Part shown: positions 48,065 to 56,066 of the stretch, piece after piece | Numbering within the stretch: position 1 is the stretch's first letter | How the letters are laid out: each line of letters starts with the position of its first letter | Assembly: GCA_019694395.1 (NCBI GenBank) | Contig: JAIBCC010000020.1 | Span: forward strand, 52,539-116,538 | Direction of reading: 5' to 3' | Length of the DNA: 64,000 nt | Source: Pyrinomonadaceae bacterium | GTDB lineage: Bacteria; Acidobacteriota; Blastocatellia; Pyrinomonadales; Pyrinomonadaceae | The notes under the pieces: generated by a model | What the model was told of the DNA's origin: nothing | The model's input: only the letters and a program-made list of their open reading frames with translations | The model's database searches: none | Made by a program: the position numbers and the translations under genes

Positions 48065-48442
48065 CTAAATGATTTCAGTCGTCACAAAAGCTTTGATTTG
48101 TTTGATAATTGCCGGTTTTTTGCCGCGATAAATATGTAATGACGGAACTTCGATCTGGGTTGAACGGGCTTGTTTTTCGGCTTGTTCGTCAAAGATCAGT
48201 TTTGCGCCGTCGGCATAAACTATTTCCACTGTGACATTAAAAGTATTTTGCTTGGTTTGAAGCTCCTGACTGACGCACCATTTAACTTCAATCACGGATT
48301 TAGTTTCGTCCGAATCGGAAAGTCCGATTTCTTTAGCTTCGGTAACTTCAACAGTTTGAGTTTTGCAATCATCTGCAATTGCTTGACTTATCATCAAAAA
48401 AATCATCAAAACCAAACTTAAAGTTTTTGCTTTCCGTTTCAT
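48065..48442 (-). CDS. Small secreted protein of the 42-49 kb cluster
   Basis: A 125-residue exported protein with a signal peptide ending ISQAIADD near residue 24. The mature part is a beta-rich domain with two cysteines (DDCKTQTV, KWCVSQEL), suggesting one disulfide; the segment TFNVTVEIVYADGAKLIFDEQAEKQ looks like an immunoglobulin-like or DUF-type strand pair. No family recognised. It sits 80 bp after paralogue A and 12 bp before paralogue B on the same strand. Confidence 0.6.
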   Translation of the reverse strand: MKRKAKTLSLVLMIFLMISQAIADDCKTQTVEVTEAKEIGLSDSDETKSVIEVKWCVSQELQTKQNTFNVTVEIVYADGAKLIFDEQAEKQARSTQIEVPSLHIYRGKKPAIIKQIKAFVTTEII

Positions 48443-48489
48443 CTCATCCTCTCTGTTTTATTTGAATTGATTAAAAAAGGGACGAAGCT

Positions 48490-48517
48490 TCATCCCTCAT
48501 CCCTTATCTTTCATCCC
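48490..48517 (-). repeat. Heptamer array TCATCCC (4 units, one diverged)
   Basis: TCATCCC, TCATCCC, TTATCTT, TCATCCC on the plus strand, in the gap between paralogue A and the small secreted protein gene. The left end also forms a short dyad (AGGGACGAAG / CTTCATCCCT). Confidence 0.8.
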
Positions 48518-48522
48518 TTCAA

Positions 48523-49137
48523 TTATTGGCTCGTTTTCAAGGTATATTTGAAGTTTTTGAGGACTCCGCCAAAGCTGGCAACTTCGATTTGAATAATTTT
48601 GCCTTGCACGCCACTCGTAATATTGATTGTTTTAGTTCCATTGGCTTCTTTTTCTTCAAATTTAGCGGTGCCGATACTTTTGATAGCACCGTTTTCATCA
48701 ACCGAACAGACCCGGATAAACCCGCCGTTATCACCGTCTGTTTTGGTAATATCAACTTTCAGATTGTCTTTGGCAGAAGGTGCGCCAGCGACGAAGGTGC
48801 GATTTGCTCCGGCAACTAAATTACCGTTTTGTGATTCACCGATAAATAAAATTCTGTCTCCGGGTCCGAAACGATTGTCTTTTGCCAAACCTTTCATTAC
48901 CGGCAAAACTTTGTTGTAAACATTGGAAACAAAGCACCCTTTCTTTTGATCTTCACCTGCCGCAAGTTGTTTTTTACATTCTGCGTCGAACGCTTCAAAA
49001 GCCTTTTTGATTCCAGGTAAATTTCCCGCTTCACAATCTGCACAAGCAGCGGATTGATCAAAAGACGGGATGAATCCAAATCCATAAATTCCTGCTAAAA
49101 CCAAACCTAAAATTGATGTAATTACTAATCTTTTCAT
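48523..49137 (-). CDS. Secreted five-cysteine paralogue A (first gene of cluster)
   Basis: A 204-residue exported protein. Signal peptide to about residue 28 (MKRLVITSILGLVLAGIYGFGF). The N-terminal helical domain has four cysteines (ACADCEAG, DAECKKQ, KGCFVSN) and the C-terminal beta domain reads FGPGDRILFIGESQNGNLV, APSAKDNLKVDITK, IRVCSVDENG, SGVQGKIIQIEV, ending YTLKTSQ. It is the first gene of the seven-gene minus-strand cluster; a long untranslated region (49138-49668) separates it from the Fis-type regulator gene. GGAGAAAG precedes the start. Function unknown for all three paralogues. Confidence 0.75.
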   Translation of the reverse strand: MKRLVITSILGLVLAGIYGFGFIPSFDQSAACADCEAGNLPGIKKAFEAFDAECKKQLAAGEDQKKGCFVSNVYNKVLPVMKGLAKDNRFGPGDRILFIGESQNGNLVAGANRTFVAGAPSAKDNLKVDITKTDGDNGGFIRVCSVDENGAIKSIGTAKFEEKEANGTKTINITSGVQGKIIQIEVASFGGVLKNFKYTLKTSQ

Positions 49138-49668
49138 TTTCTTTCTCCTTTTTTCTCAACTAATCGTTTTTTATTTTTGCTGAACAGTCTTCCTTTTACT
49201 TTGGAAATTAATTCAACTGACACGATGAGTATGCTTCGGATTGAAAATGAATTGCGTGTAACTTTTAGAATTCCGAAAATGCCACGCTGAAAAATAATGA
49301 AAATAAAATTTCAGAGTTATGCCACAGCGTGCATTTGCAGCCGATTAGCACAACAAAGCGTGAAATCAGAAATTTTGATAATTAAATTTACGGATTTTAG
49401 AGATATTAGAAAGTTTAGATAAAGAAACTGATGGCGAATGTTTTGCAGAAATAAATCGTAAGCTAAGCTGTGCAGAGACATTGTAAATTGCTGGAAATTT
49501 AGAAATCACGAACAATAATACTTTTCTCCAATTGATAATGAGGGTTTATAAAGAAATCAGGCAATAGAAATCCTAGCTGCCGTTAATTGAAGTATAAAAT
49601 CCTGATAGATAAATACCGGATTAATTCACTTTTCTGAACAGATTTATTGGGGCATTAAAATAAATTGA
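49138..49668. other. Long intergenic region upstream of the secreted-protein cluster
   Basis: 531 bp without a convincing gene. It should contain the cluster promoter. ATGCCACGCTG (near 49279) and ATGCCACAGCG (near 49319) form a loose direct repeat about 40 bp apart, with CTGAAA and TTTCAG between them. I looked for a sigma-54 -24/-12 element on both strands and did not find one. Confidence 0.5.
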
Positions 49669-50010
49669 TTATCGAGCAACAGTCATTTTTAGTAATTCAT
49701 CTTTATTTAATAGCCGATACCTCTTTATTTTATTATTAAGTGTCGTATATTTGATACCCAATAATTGTGAAGCAAGAAGTTGGTTATATTGTGATATTTC
49801 CAAAGCATATTGAATAATACTCTTCTCATATTCGGCAAGGTGTTCTACAAGGCTGAATCCATTACCTAATTTGAAACCGCTTTCTTCAACTGCTTTGTTT
49901 ATTCCAGACAAAATCAATTCATTCATTTTGTTTAGAATATCTACTTTTAAGATGTTTTTTTCTTGATTAGTTAATTTACCGTTATAGTCAATTTTTTCTT
50001 CCAAACTCAT
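49669..50010 (-). CDS. Orphan Fis-type helix-turn-helix DNA-binding protein
   Basis: A 113-residue protein whose C-terminal ~45 residues (EKSIIQYALEISQYNQLLASQLLGIKYTTLNNKIKRY given in part) match the Fis-type HTH seen at the end of NtrC-family activators. There is no receiver or AAA+ domain, so it may act as a small nucleoid-type or dimeric regulator. The N-terminal part is helical and charged. I start it at 50010 (MSLEEKIDYNGK), with AGGTG upstream, rather than at 50037. It lies upstream of, and in the same direction as, the secreted-protein cluster and is a candidate regulator of it. Confidence 0.75.
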   Translation of the reverse strand: MSLEEKIDYNGKLTNQEKNILKVDILNKMNELILSGINKAVEESGFKLGNGFSLVEHLAEYEKSIIQYALEISQYNQLLASQLLGIKYTTLNNKIKRYRLLNKDELLKMTVAR

Positions 50011-50578
50011 ACTGCACCTGTCTAAAAAGAAAAACACCGCTGACTTCGATGATTTTCAGAGAAAATTTTATTAATTGAGAATCACAAAACTAACCAATTT
50101 AACACCAGATATTGAGGAGCTAATTTTGTCAATTTTGCCTTTAAATAGTTAATTTACTTAGTTACCATTGGGGACGGAACGAATATAATAAAGCTTTTTC
50201 AGGTAAGTCAAACTATATAAGAAAGTAGATTTATGCCAATAATAGCGAATTATTTTTTGTTTCCTGACCTAACAAATCTTTATTTTAAAATTCCAAACCC
50301 AACATATATAACTTTGACTTTAAGATGGTAGCAAAGTCAAATTTTGTTGCTAATTATCATTCGGATTTTATGTAAATTTTTGTAAAATTCTGCTACGTTT
50401 TTGTAACAACCTGATTAGTTTTGACGATTTATTTGAAAAATCAAAAGTTCTTTTCAGGTCTGAAAATCAAAGCTGAAATTCATAAAATACTGCTTTAAAA
50501 ATCAAATTACTCAAAAAAATAAAAATTTAATTTATCCGGCAAAGAATTATGTAATAAAATCAAATATTAAGGACAAAA
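50011..50578. other. Long AT-rich intergenic region with a 9-bp dyad
   Basis: 568 bp between divergent genes, very AT-rich. The only clear structure is the perfect inverted repeat at 50313-50341. I find no gene or RNA. Confidence 0.5.
50313..50341. promoter_or_regulatory. Perfect 9-bp inverted repeat
   Basis: TTTGACTTT (50313-50321) and AAAGTCAAA (50333-50341), spacer 11 bp. It could be an operator or a short hairpin; it is 238 bp upstream of the DUF2071 start and 300 bp from the Fis-type gene. Confidence 0.55.
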
Positions 50579-51280
50579 ATGCAAAAATTTCTAACCGCAA
50601 AATGGCACAATCTGGTGATGGCAAATTATGTTGTTGAGCCTGAACTATTACAAAATCGCGTTCCGAAAGGAACTTCGCTTGACTTCCACGACGGCAGATT
50701 ATTTGTCAGTTTAGTTGGATTTATGTTTTTGGATACACGGGTTTTAGGCATCCCGATTCCATTTCACATCAATTTTGAAGAAGTTAATTTGCGGTTTTAT
50801 GTCAAACGCGAGACGAAAAATGAAGTTCGGCGTGGAGTTTGTTTTGTCAAAGAAATTGTCCCGCGATTTGCGATAACTACAGTCGCCAGAACCGTTTATG
50901 GTGAACCTTATGAAACCTGGAAAATGAGCCACAATGAAAAAGAAAAGGAATTAACTTACTCCTGGGAAAAAGATAACGTCAAAAATCGTCTTCACGTTGA
51001 AGTTGCGGAAAATCTTGGTGTTCCGGCTGAAGGCTCGGAAGGTGAATTTATCATCGAACATTACTGGGGTTACACCAAACGCGAAGGAAACCGCACCGAT
51101 GAATACAAAGTTGAACATCCGAAATGGGAGCTTTTTAATGTCAACTATGCTGAAATTGATGTGAATTTCGGCAAAACCTACGGCAATGAATTTACGTTTC
51201 TAAGCGAACAAGAGCCTGCCTCCATTCTTTTAGCTAAAGGTTCGGAAATCGCTGTTTACAAAGGTGAAAAGATTTCCTAG
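50579..51280 (+). CDS. DUF2071 (YqjF-like) protein
   Basis: A 233-residue soluble protein of the DUF2071 family. Recognisable blocks are LTAKWHNLVMANYVVEPELLQNRVPKGTSLD (in part), GRLFVSLVGFMFLDTRVLG, FEEVNLRFYVKRE and VCFVKEIVPRF. The family (including B. subtilis YqjF) has no firmly assigned reaction. It is followed by the MOSC gene 28 bp downstream and may head a four-gene unit with MOSC, Fer4/CDGSH and folA. Confidence 0.88.
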   Translation: MQKFLTAKWHNLVMANYVVEPELLQNRVPKGTSLDFHDGRLFVSLVGFMFLDTRVLGIPIPFHINFEEVNLRFYVKRETKNEVRRGVCFVKEIVPRFAITTVARTVYGEPYETWKMSHNEKEKELTYSWEKDNVKNRLHVEVAENLGVPAEGSEGEFIIEHYWGYTKREGNRTDEYKVEHPKWELFNVNYAEIDVNFGKTYGNEFTFLSEQEPASILLAKGSEIAVYKGEKIS

Positions 51281-51308
51281 GGGCAAAATCAAAGATAAAA
51301 ACACAAAA

Positions 51309-52136
51309 ATGCAGATTTCAGAAATAAACATTTATCCAATCAAATCGCTCGGCGGGATTTCGCTAAATGAAGCGGTTGTTGAAGAAAAAGGGTTGAAATA
51401 CGATCGCCGCTGGATGTTGGTTGACGACAACGGCAGATTTTTTACCCAACGCGAATTTCCCCAAATGGCTACCTTAAAAGTTTCGCTTGAAAGTAATGAC
51501 TTAAAAATCTCAAACGGAAACGATTCACTGCTTATTCCTTTTTCGGAAAATGAAGACGGCGAAGAAATTGAAGTGGTAGTTTGGAACAGTAAATTAACGG
51601 CGCGAACTGCTAAAAATGACATTAATGAATGGTTTAGCGATGCTTTGCAAACAAATTGCCGTTTGGTTCAAATGAACAAAAATTCAAAGCGTCCGGTTAA
51701 TCCCAATTATGCAGTTCACACAGATCAGGATACGGTCAGTTTTGCCGACGGTTATCCGTTTTTGCTGATTGGCGAAAGCTCTTTGGATGATTTGAATTCA
51801 CGGCTTGAAAATCCGTTGCCGATGAATCGTTTTCGTCCAAATTTTGTGGTTAAAGATGCAGATCCTTTTGCCGAAGATAATTGGAAAAAAATTAAAATCG
51901 GCAATGAAATATTTTACATCGTCAAACCTTGTGAACGATGTGTAATGACGACTGTTAATCAGGACAAAGGAGTTTCTGAAGGCAAAGAACCTTTGAAAAC
52001 TTTAGCTACATATCGTTTGGTCAAAAAAGACGGCGAATCAAAAATTCTTTTCGGGCAAAATCTGATTGCCGAAAAAGCGGGCGAAACAATCAAAATCGGT
52101 GATAAAGTTGAGATTTTAGAAACCAAAAATGACTGA
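51309..52136 (+). CDS. MOSC domain protein (YcbX/mARC-like)
   Basis: A 275-residue molybdenum-cofactor sulfurase C-terminal (MOSC) protein. An N-terminal beta-barrel domain (ISEINIYPIKSLGGISL, then GLKYDRRWMLVDDNGRFFTQRE in part) is followed by the MOSC domain, with FRPNFVV and the key PCERCVMTTVNQDKG, whose cysteine coordinates Mo in mARC-type N-hydroxylated-compound reductases. I start at ATG 51309; the longer frame from 51264 overlaps the upstream gene. The last 8 bp overlap the ferredoxin/CDGSH gene, which could supply electrons. Confidence 0.88.
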   Translation: MQISEINIYPIKSLGGISLNEAVVEEKGLKYDRRWMLVDDNGRFFTQREFPQMATLKVSLESNDLKISNGNDSLLIPFSENEDGEEIEVVVWNSKLTARTAKNDINEWFSDALQTNCRLVQMNKNSKRPVNPNYAVHTDQDTVSFADGYPFLLIGESSLDDLNSRLENPLPMNRFRPNFVVKDADPFAEDNWKKIKIGNEIFYIVKPCERCVMTTVNQDKGVSEGKEPLKTLATYRLVKKDGESKILFGQNLIAEKAGETIKIGDKVEILETKND

Positions 52137-52548
52137 AAAAAGATATACAAATGATGAAATCACAGTGGTCTGGAAGCCGGAAACCTGCATTCATTCAACT
52201 CTTTGCTGGAAAGGATTGATTCGGGTTTTTAATCCGAAAGAACGTCCCTGGATTAATATGCAGGGTGCAGAAACTGAAAAAATCGTCGAGCAAGTCAATA
52301 AATGTCCGTCCGGTGCGCTTTCTTTTTTCTACAATTCGGAAAATGAAGAGCCTGCCACAGTCGAAGCCGAGTCAATCGTTGAAGTAATGGAAAACGGACC
52401 GCTGCTGGTTTATGGAAACCTCAAAATCAAAGATGCACAAGGCAACGAAACAGCTAAACATAAAGTAACCGCTTTTTGCCGTTGCGGTGCTTCGGAAAAT
52501 AAACCTTTTTGTGACGGCTCGCATAAAAAGATAGATTTTAAGGGGTAA
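52129..52548 (+). CDS. Fe-S protein: divergent 4Fe-4S (Fer4_19) plus CDGSH domain
   Basis: A 139-residue soluble iron-sulfur protein. The N-terminal Fer4_19-like half has ETCIHSTLCWKG and NKCPSGALSF. The C-terminal half has the CDGSH 2Fe-2S motif CRCGASENKPFCDGSH (about residues 117-132) with the usual three Cys and one His. The combination is known in bacterial small redox proteins. Its start overlaps the end of the MOSC gene by 8 bp, and folA begins 2 bp after its stop, so the three are surely co-translated from one transcript. A role as electron donor to the MOSC protein is a positional inference. Confidence 0.9.
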   Translation: MTEKRYTNDEITVVWKPETCIHSTLCWKGLIRVFNPKERPWINMQGAETEKIVEQVNKCPSGALSFFYNSENEEPATVEAESIVEVMENGPLLVYGNLKIKDAQGNETAKHKVTAFCRCGASENKPFCDGSHKKIDFKG

Positions 52549-52550
52549 AA

Positions 52551-53033
52551 ATGATTATCGGGATTGTGGCAATCGCGCAAAATTTTGCTATCGGAAAAGA
52601 CGGCAAGCTTCCTTGGCATTATTCTGCTGACCTTAAATTTTTCAAACAAACGACTTCGGGCAATGCGATTGTCATGGGCAGAAAAACTTTTGACTCAATC
52701 GGTAAACCTTTGCCCAATCGTTTGAATATCGTTTTAAGCCGTTCCGCTGCTTTTGAAAGTTCTCCGCACATTCTTAATTTACGAAGCAAAGAACAGGTTT
52801 TAGCTCTCAAGGAATATTTAAAAGGCGAAGTTTTTATCATCGGCGGCGCGACTATTTATCAGGAATTCGCCGATGTTATCGAAAAATGGATTGTGACCGA
52901 AGTTCCTTTAATGGTAGAAGATGCAGATGCTTTTATGACACCGGATTTTTTAGAAAATTTTGAGGAAAAAGAAAAAATCGAATTTGAAGAAGATTTGTTG
53001 GTAAAAGTTTACGTTAGAAAAATTAAAAGGTAG
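52551..53033 (+). CDS. folA: Dihydrofolate reductase
   Basis: Reduces dihydrofolate to tetrahydrofolate with NADPH. Family motifs: IVAIAQNFAIGKDGKLPWHYSADLKFFK (in part; the Asp of SADLK is the active-site acid), VMGRKTFDSIG, NIVLSRS, and IIGGATIYQEF. 160 residues is normal. It starts 2 bp after the CDGSH gene. thyA is not adjacent. Confidence 0.95.
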   Translation: MIIGIVAIAQNFAIGKDGKLPWHYSADLKFFKQTTSGNAIVMGRKTFDSIGKPLPNRLNIVLSRSAAFESSPHILNLRSKEQVLALKEYLKGEVFIIGGATIYQEFADVIEKWIVTEVPLMVEDADAFMTPDFLENFEEKEKIEFEEDLLVKVYVRKIKR

Positions 53034-53058
53034 AAATTTGATGTTTCTACCTTTTAAT
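53022..53058. terminator. Bidirectional terminator after folA
   Basis: Perfect 15-bp stem ATTAAAAGGTAGAAA / TTTCTACCTTTTAAT with a 7-nt loop. The stem contains the folA stop codon (53031-53033). It lies between convergent genes. Confidence 0.88.
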
Positions 53059-53076
53059 CTCAAATTCAGTAGTTTT

Positions 53077-54015
53077 CTATTTTTGCTCGAATTCAAAGTC
53101 GTAAGTATTCAAATGAGCAATCGGTCCTTTGGCTTGTAAAGTCTCATCCTTGTAAATCAGATAAACCTCCAGCTGCAAATTGTATTTTCCGCGCGGAAGC
53201 CCAAATGAACTATATGGAAGAAAAAGCTGTGTATCCTCATATTCGGCAGGATCATAAGCAGGACGCAAGAGTTTGAAAACAGCAGTTTGTCCCGTTTTTG
53301 ATCTAAAAGATGAATCATTCCCATTGACCGGAGAACCATCATTTTTTTGAACATAGACAGCTAAATATGAATCAACGTTTTTCATATTTTTTGCCGTAAA
53401 CGAAGTGTGAATTTTCATCCCCAATTTTCCGCCCTCGCGGACATTGAAATCAACAGACATATTTTTATAATCTACGTCGGGTTCTGAGGTTGAATTATTG
53501 TCATCTTGCGAGTCAGTTGGAGTCGGTTTAAGCGGAACTTTAGTCGGAGTAGTTACCGGGCTATTGTTTGGAGTCGGCTTAAATGGAGTGGGTGTCGGTT
53601 TAGGATCATTTTGTGAAATGTAAGCAATTGCGCCAATTGCAACAATTCCGATTCCGCCCAAAACCAATAAAGCTAACAACCCACCGACAATTAAAAACAT
53701 TTTTGACCCGCCTTTTTTAGGCGGAGTCGGCGGCGGCATTTGCGGAGCCGTTGTAAAAGGTGTCGGCGGAGTAAACGGCGATTGGACAATGGTTGGCGTT
53801 GACGGCGGAGTTGAACTTTGATTGCTGACAACAGTGCGAGCTTCGTTTGAAGATGGATTAGTCGGAGTTACTCCCGGAAACGAAGCAGTCGGCTGATTGC
53901 TATACGAAGCAGTTTGCTGCTCACTAAAATTATTGTTTTCCAGAACTGTTCCGCATTCCATGCAGAAATTCATTAAATCTCCGTTTTCAAATCCGCATTT
54001 TTGACACTTTTTCAC
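53077..54015 (-). CDS. Zinc-ribbon, proline-rich, single-TM protein
   Basis: A 312-residue protein of a layout common in Acidobacteriota: N-terminal zinc ribbon (CQKCGFENGDLMNFCMECG, residues 4-22), a Pro/Thr/Ser-rich disordered stretch (about 30-100), one membrane helix (MFLIVGGLLALLVLGGIGIVAIGAIAYI in part, about 106-133), a second Pro/Thr-rich spacer (KPTPTPFKPTPNNSPVTTPTK in part) and an exported beta-sandwich domain of about 130 residues. The ribbon would face the cytoplasm. Function unknown. An inverted repeat (ATTCTTCCG 54044 / CGGAAGAAT 54096) lies in the leader. Confidence 0.65.
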   Translation of the reverse strand: MKKCQKCGFENGDLMNFCMECGTVLENNNFSEQQTASYSNQPTASFPGVTPTNPSSNEARTVVSNQSSTPPSTPTIVQSPFTPPTPFTTAPQMPPPTPPKKGGSKMFLIVGGLLALLVLGGIGIVAIGAIAYISQNDPKPTPTPFKPTPNNSPVTTPTKVPLKPTPTDSQDDNNSTSEPDVDYKNMSVDFNVREGGKLGMKIHTSFTAKNMKNVDSYLAVYVQKNDGSPVNGNDSSFRSKTGQTAVFKLLRPAYDPAEYEDTQLFLPYSSFGLPRGKYNLQLEVYLIYKDETLQAKGPIAHLNTYDFEFEQK

Positions 54016-54132
54016 TTTTAATATTCCTCCAACTTACTAGACAATTCTTCCGAAAAGAATTTGCACAAGAATTTTAACTCTTAAAAACGGAAGAATAAAG
54101 GAAAATGTTCCTTGAAATAAAGTCCGCAGAAT

Positions 54133-54510
54133 TTAGTTTTCCGTTTTTGCGGTTTTGAAATAGGAAATGATAAAAAGCACACCCAAAATCAGATCAATCG
54201 TTGCCAGTCCGACCATTATCGAATAAACTCTGCCGAAAGCATAAAGCGAATAGACCGCAATTACGAAGGGAAACTTTTCAAAGAGAGCCGAAATCAGCAT
54301 CAACGGACGATAACGAAGCGGATCGCTGCCGATTAATAAAAAGATGATTTGAAAAGCCATTACCACGCCGACAAAACCATAATAATACTCAGGATGTGTA
54401 ATCGCCGGTGGATAATCAATTCCATTTTTCGTTTCGAGAAAATATTGCGGAATCGTCACAATCAGTCCGTAAATTCCGGCAATCAAAAATGTGTATTTGG
54501 CAAATTTCAT
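54133..54510 (-). CDS. Small four-TM membrane protein
   Basis: A 125-residue protein with four hydrophobic helices (about 6-26, 42-62, 70-92, 98-120) and no conserved catalytic residues that I recognise. It begins 8 bp after the preceding peptidase-like gene ends, so the two are probably co-transcribed. Function unknown. Confidence 0.6.
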   Translation of the reverse strand: MKFAKYTFLIAGIYGLIVTIPQYFLETKNGIDYPPAITHPEYYYGFVGVVMAFQIIFLLIGSDPLRYRPLMLISALFEKFPFVIAVYSLYAFGRVYSIMVGLATIDLILGVLFIISYFKTAKTEN

Positions 54511-54518
54511 AACTACAT

Positions 54519-55463
54519 TTAATTAAATTTTTCTTCGTATTTGCTGTCGGCTAAGAATTTAGAAAAATCTTTGATCTCCAAAATATCTTTAACGGCTTGT
54601 TTTTTATCCGCTGCATTTTTGTAGTAACTCTCACAGATTTTATAACCCATGTAATAACCTAAATCGGCAGGTTTACCTTTGGCTTTGTCGCCCTGATAGA
54701 GCCAGTTATCTAAATTGGTGCCGTTCATTTCTTTTTTAAATTCAATCCACAATTGTTTTTCAATCGGATTTCCATATTTGTGCAAATGCGCGTTGATATT
54801 GCCTCCGGATATTAATTCACCGATAAAATCTGCACTTCCTTCCCTAATGGAGCGGGCTAAAAGAGAATTTTGAGCAACCGTTTTTTGTTCATAGTGAATT
54901 AATTCGTGAGCAACGATATAAGGAATTTTATCAGTAGATGAAAGCACCGCTTTGTGCCAATCGCTTAATCCTTCGAGGGAAACTCCTTCGTTTCTGCCAT
55001 ACATTTCAACTCCGATTAGTAAACCATTCTCTGAGGTTGTGCCGCCCGAACTCATTCGACCAATGACAAAATAAACATCAGGAAACACGGAATCAGGATA
55101 AATTTCTTTTAGTTTACGAAAGTTCGTTCGCATTTGATTTTCATACGAAGCGATTTTTAAACTCGGTTCGCGCAAAGCTGCATAATATTTGGGAGCCGTT
55201 TCCATCGTTCCGACCAAATTACAAACATTTCCAATCCGAAGTTTGGTAAAGTCTTTCAATCCAACGCTTCCCTTTCGCAAATATTCATCACGAAAGACAT
55301 TCAGATTATTTTCGGGCGTGGCTTTATCGTAGGCTTTCCAGAAAAGATCAATGTCCGATGTCACGATTTTAGCGTTGTCGGGATTGGCATTGGTTGATTG
55401 CTGAGCCAATAAATTAAGCGAAAAACTTAAAATTGCCAATAAGGAAATAGTTATTTTTTTCAT
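54519..55463 (-). CDS. Secreted DUF2268-like zinc metallopeptidase
   Basis: A 314-residue exported protein. Signal peptide to about residue 20 (MKKITISLLAILSFSLNLLAQ). The putative catalytic core has VAHELIHYEQK near residue 185, and SIREGSADFIGELISGG about 20 residues on, giving the HExxH plus downstream Glu layout of gluzincins as in DUF2268 proteins. The N-terminal region has family-like DIDLFWKAYDKA. It is followed by an 8-bp gap and a small membrane protein, and preceded by an OB-fold lipoprotein gene on the same strand. Confidence 0.75.
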   Translation of the reverse strand: MKKITISLLAILSFSLNLLAQQSTNANPDNAKIVTSDIDLFWKAYDKATPENNLNVFRDEYLRKGSVGLKDFTKLRIGNVCNLVGTMETAPKYYAALREPSLKIASYENQMRTNFRKLKEIYPDSVFPDVYFVIGRMSSGGTTSENGLLIGVEMYGRNEGVSLEGLSDWHKAVLSSTDKIPYIVAHELIHYEQKTVAQNSLLARSIREGSADFIGELISGGNINAHLHKYGNPIEKQLWIEFKKEMNGTNLDNWLYQGDKAKGKPADLGYYMGYKICESYYKNAADKKQAVKDILEIKDFSKFLADSKYEEKFN

Positions 55464-55479
55464 TTTTTCTCCAAAAAAA

Positions 55480-55938
55480 TCAATTAACTTTAACTATAAA
55501 CGCATTGTCAATCACATCCGTTCCATCACCGCGAACTTTTCCCCGAACAACGACTTCATCACCGACTTTTACTTTTTTAACCTCATCGTTGTTTTCCAAA
55601 TAAGTTTGCAACCCCATCACGGCTTCCGAATCGCGTAAATTCAAGGCTTTTGTCCCGAAAACATCATTGATATTGGTAATTTTGCCGATAATTTGAATAG
55701 TTTTGCCTTTGTATTTAGCGTTCGCGCCGTCTTTATCTTTTTTGAAAACATCAACCAATTCAGTAGAGCGAATAGGTTTTTCAACAGAATTCTCTGATTT
55801 TGTTTCTTCCTTTTTATTAGTAGGAGTTGGTTGAGTGTTGGTTTCAGTCCGTGAGTTTTCTTTGTTTTCACCAAAACCACAGCCTAGAATCAGTGAAAAT
55901 ATAAAAATGGTTGCTAAAATTGAAATTGTATTTTTCAT
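55480..55938 (-). CDS. OB-fold lipoprotein (tRNA_anti-like family)
   Basis: A 152-residue lipoprotein. The lipobox LILGC places the lipidated cysteine at about residue 20. A low-complexity Lys/Glu/Thr-rich linker follows, then a single OB-fold domain (STELVDVFKKDKDGANAKYKGKTI...IIGKITNINDVFG...VGDEVVVRGKVRG), as in the tRNA_anti-like family. I start at the Met encoded at 55938, preceded by AGAGGCAA; the longer frame to 55968 is unsupported. The ligand is unknown. Confidence 0.8.
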   Translation of the reverse strand: MKNTISILATIFIFSLILGCGFGENKENSRTETNTQPTPTNKKEETKSENSVEKPIRSTELVDVFKKDKDGANAKYKGKTIQIIGKITNINDVFGTKALNLRDSEAVMGLQTYLENNDEVKKVKVGDEVVVRGKVRGDGTDVIDNAFIVKVN

Positions 55939-56014
55939 AATAATTGCCTCTTTGAAAATGAATCTCAATTTATAACGCGGAAAATCAAAGAAAAATAAAT
56001 CAGTTTTGGAAAAG

Positions 56015-56041
56015 AAAAAGGCAGAACTAATCCGCCTTTTT
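56015..56041 (-). terminator. Intrinsic terminator of the lipase-like gene
   Basis: AAAAAGGC / GCCTTTTT 8-bp stem with an 11-nt loop; read leftwards it ends in CTTTTTCTTTTCC. Confidence 0.75.
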
Positions 56042-56066
56042 ACGATTTATATGGTTAAATTCCTTC

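Noticed and set aside
49260..49345. Sigma-54 promoter near the Fis-type gene
   Set aside because: TGGCA occurs on the minus strand but no GC-containing -12 element lies at the required spacing.
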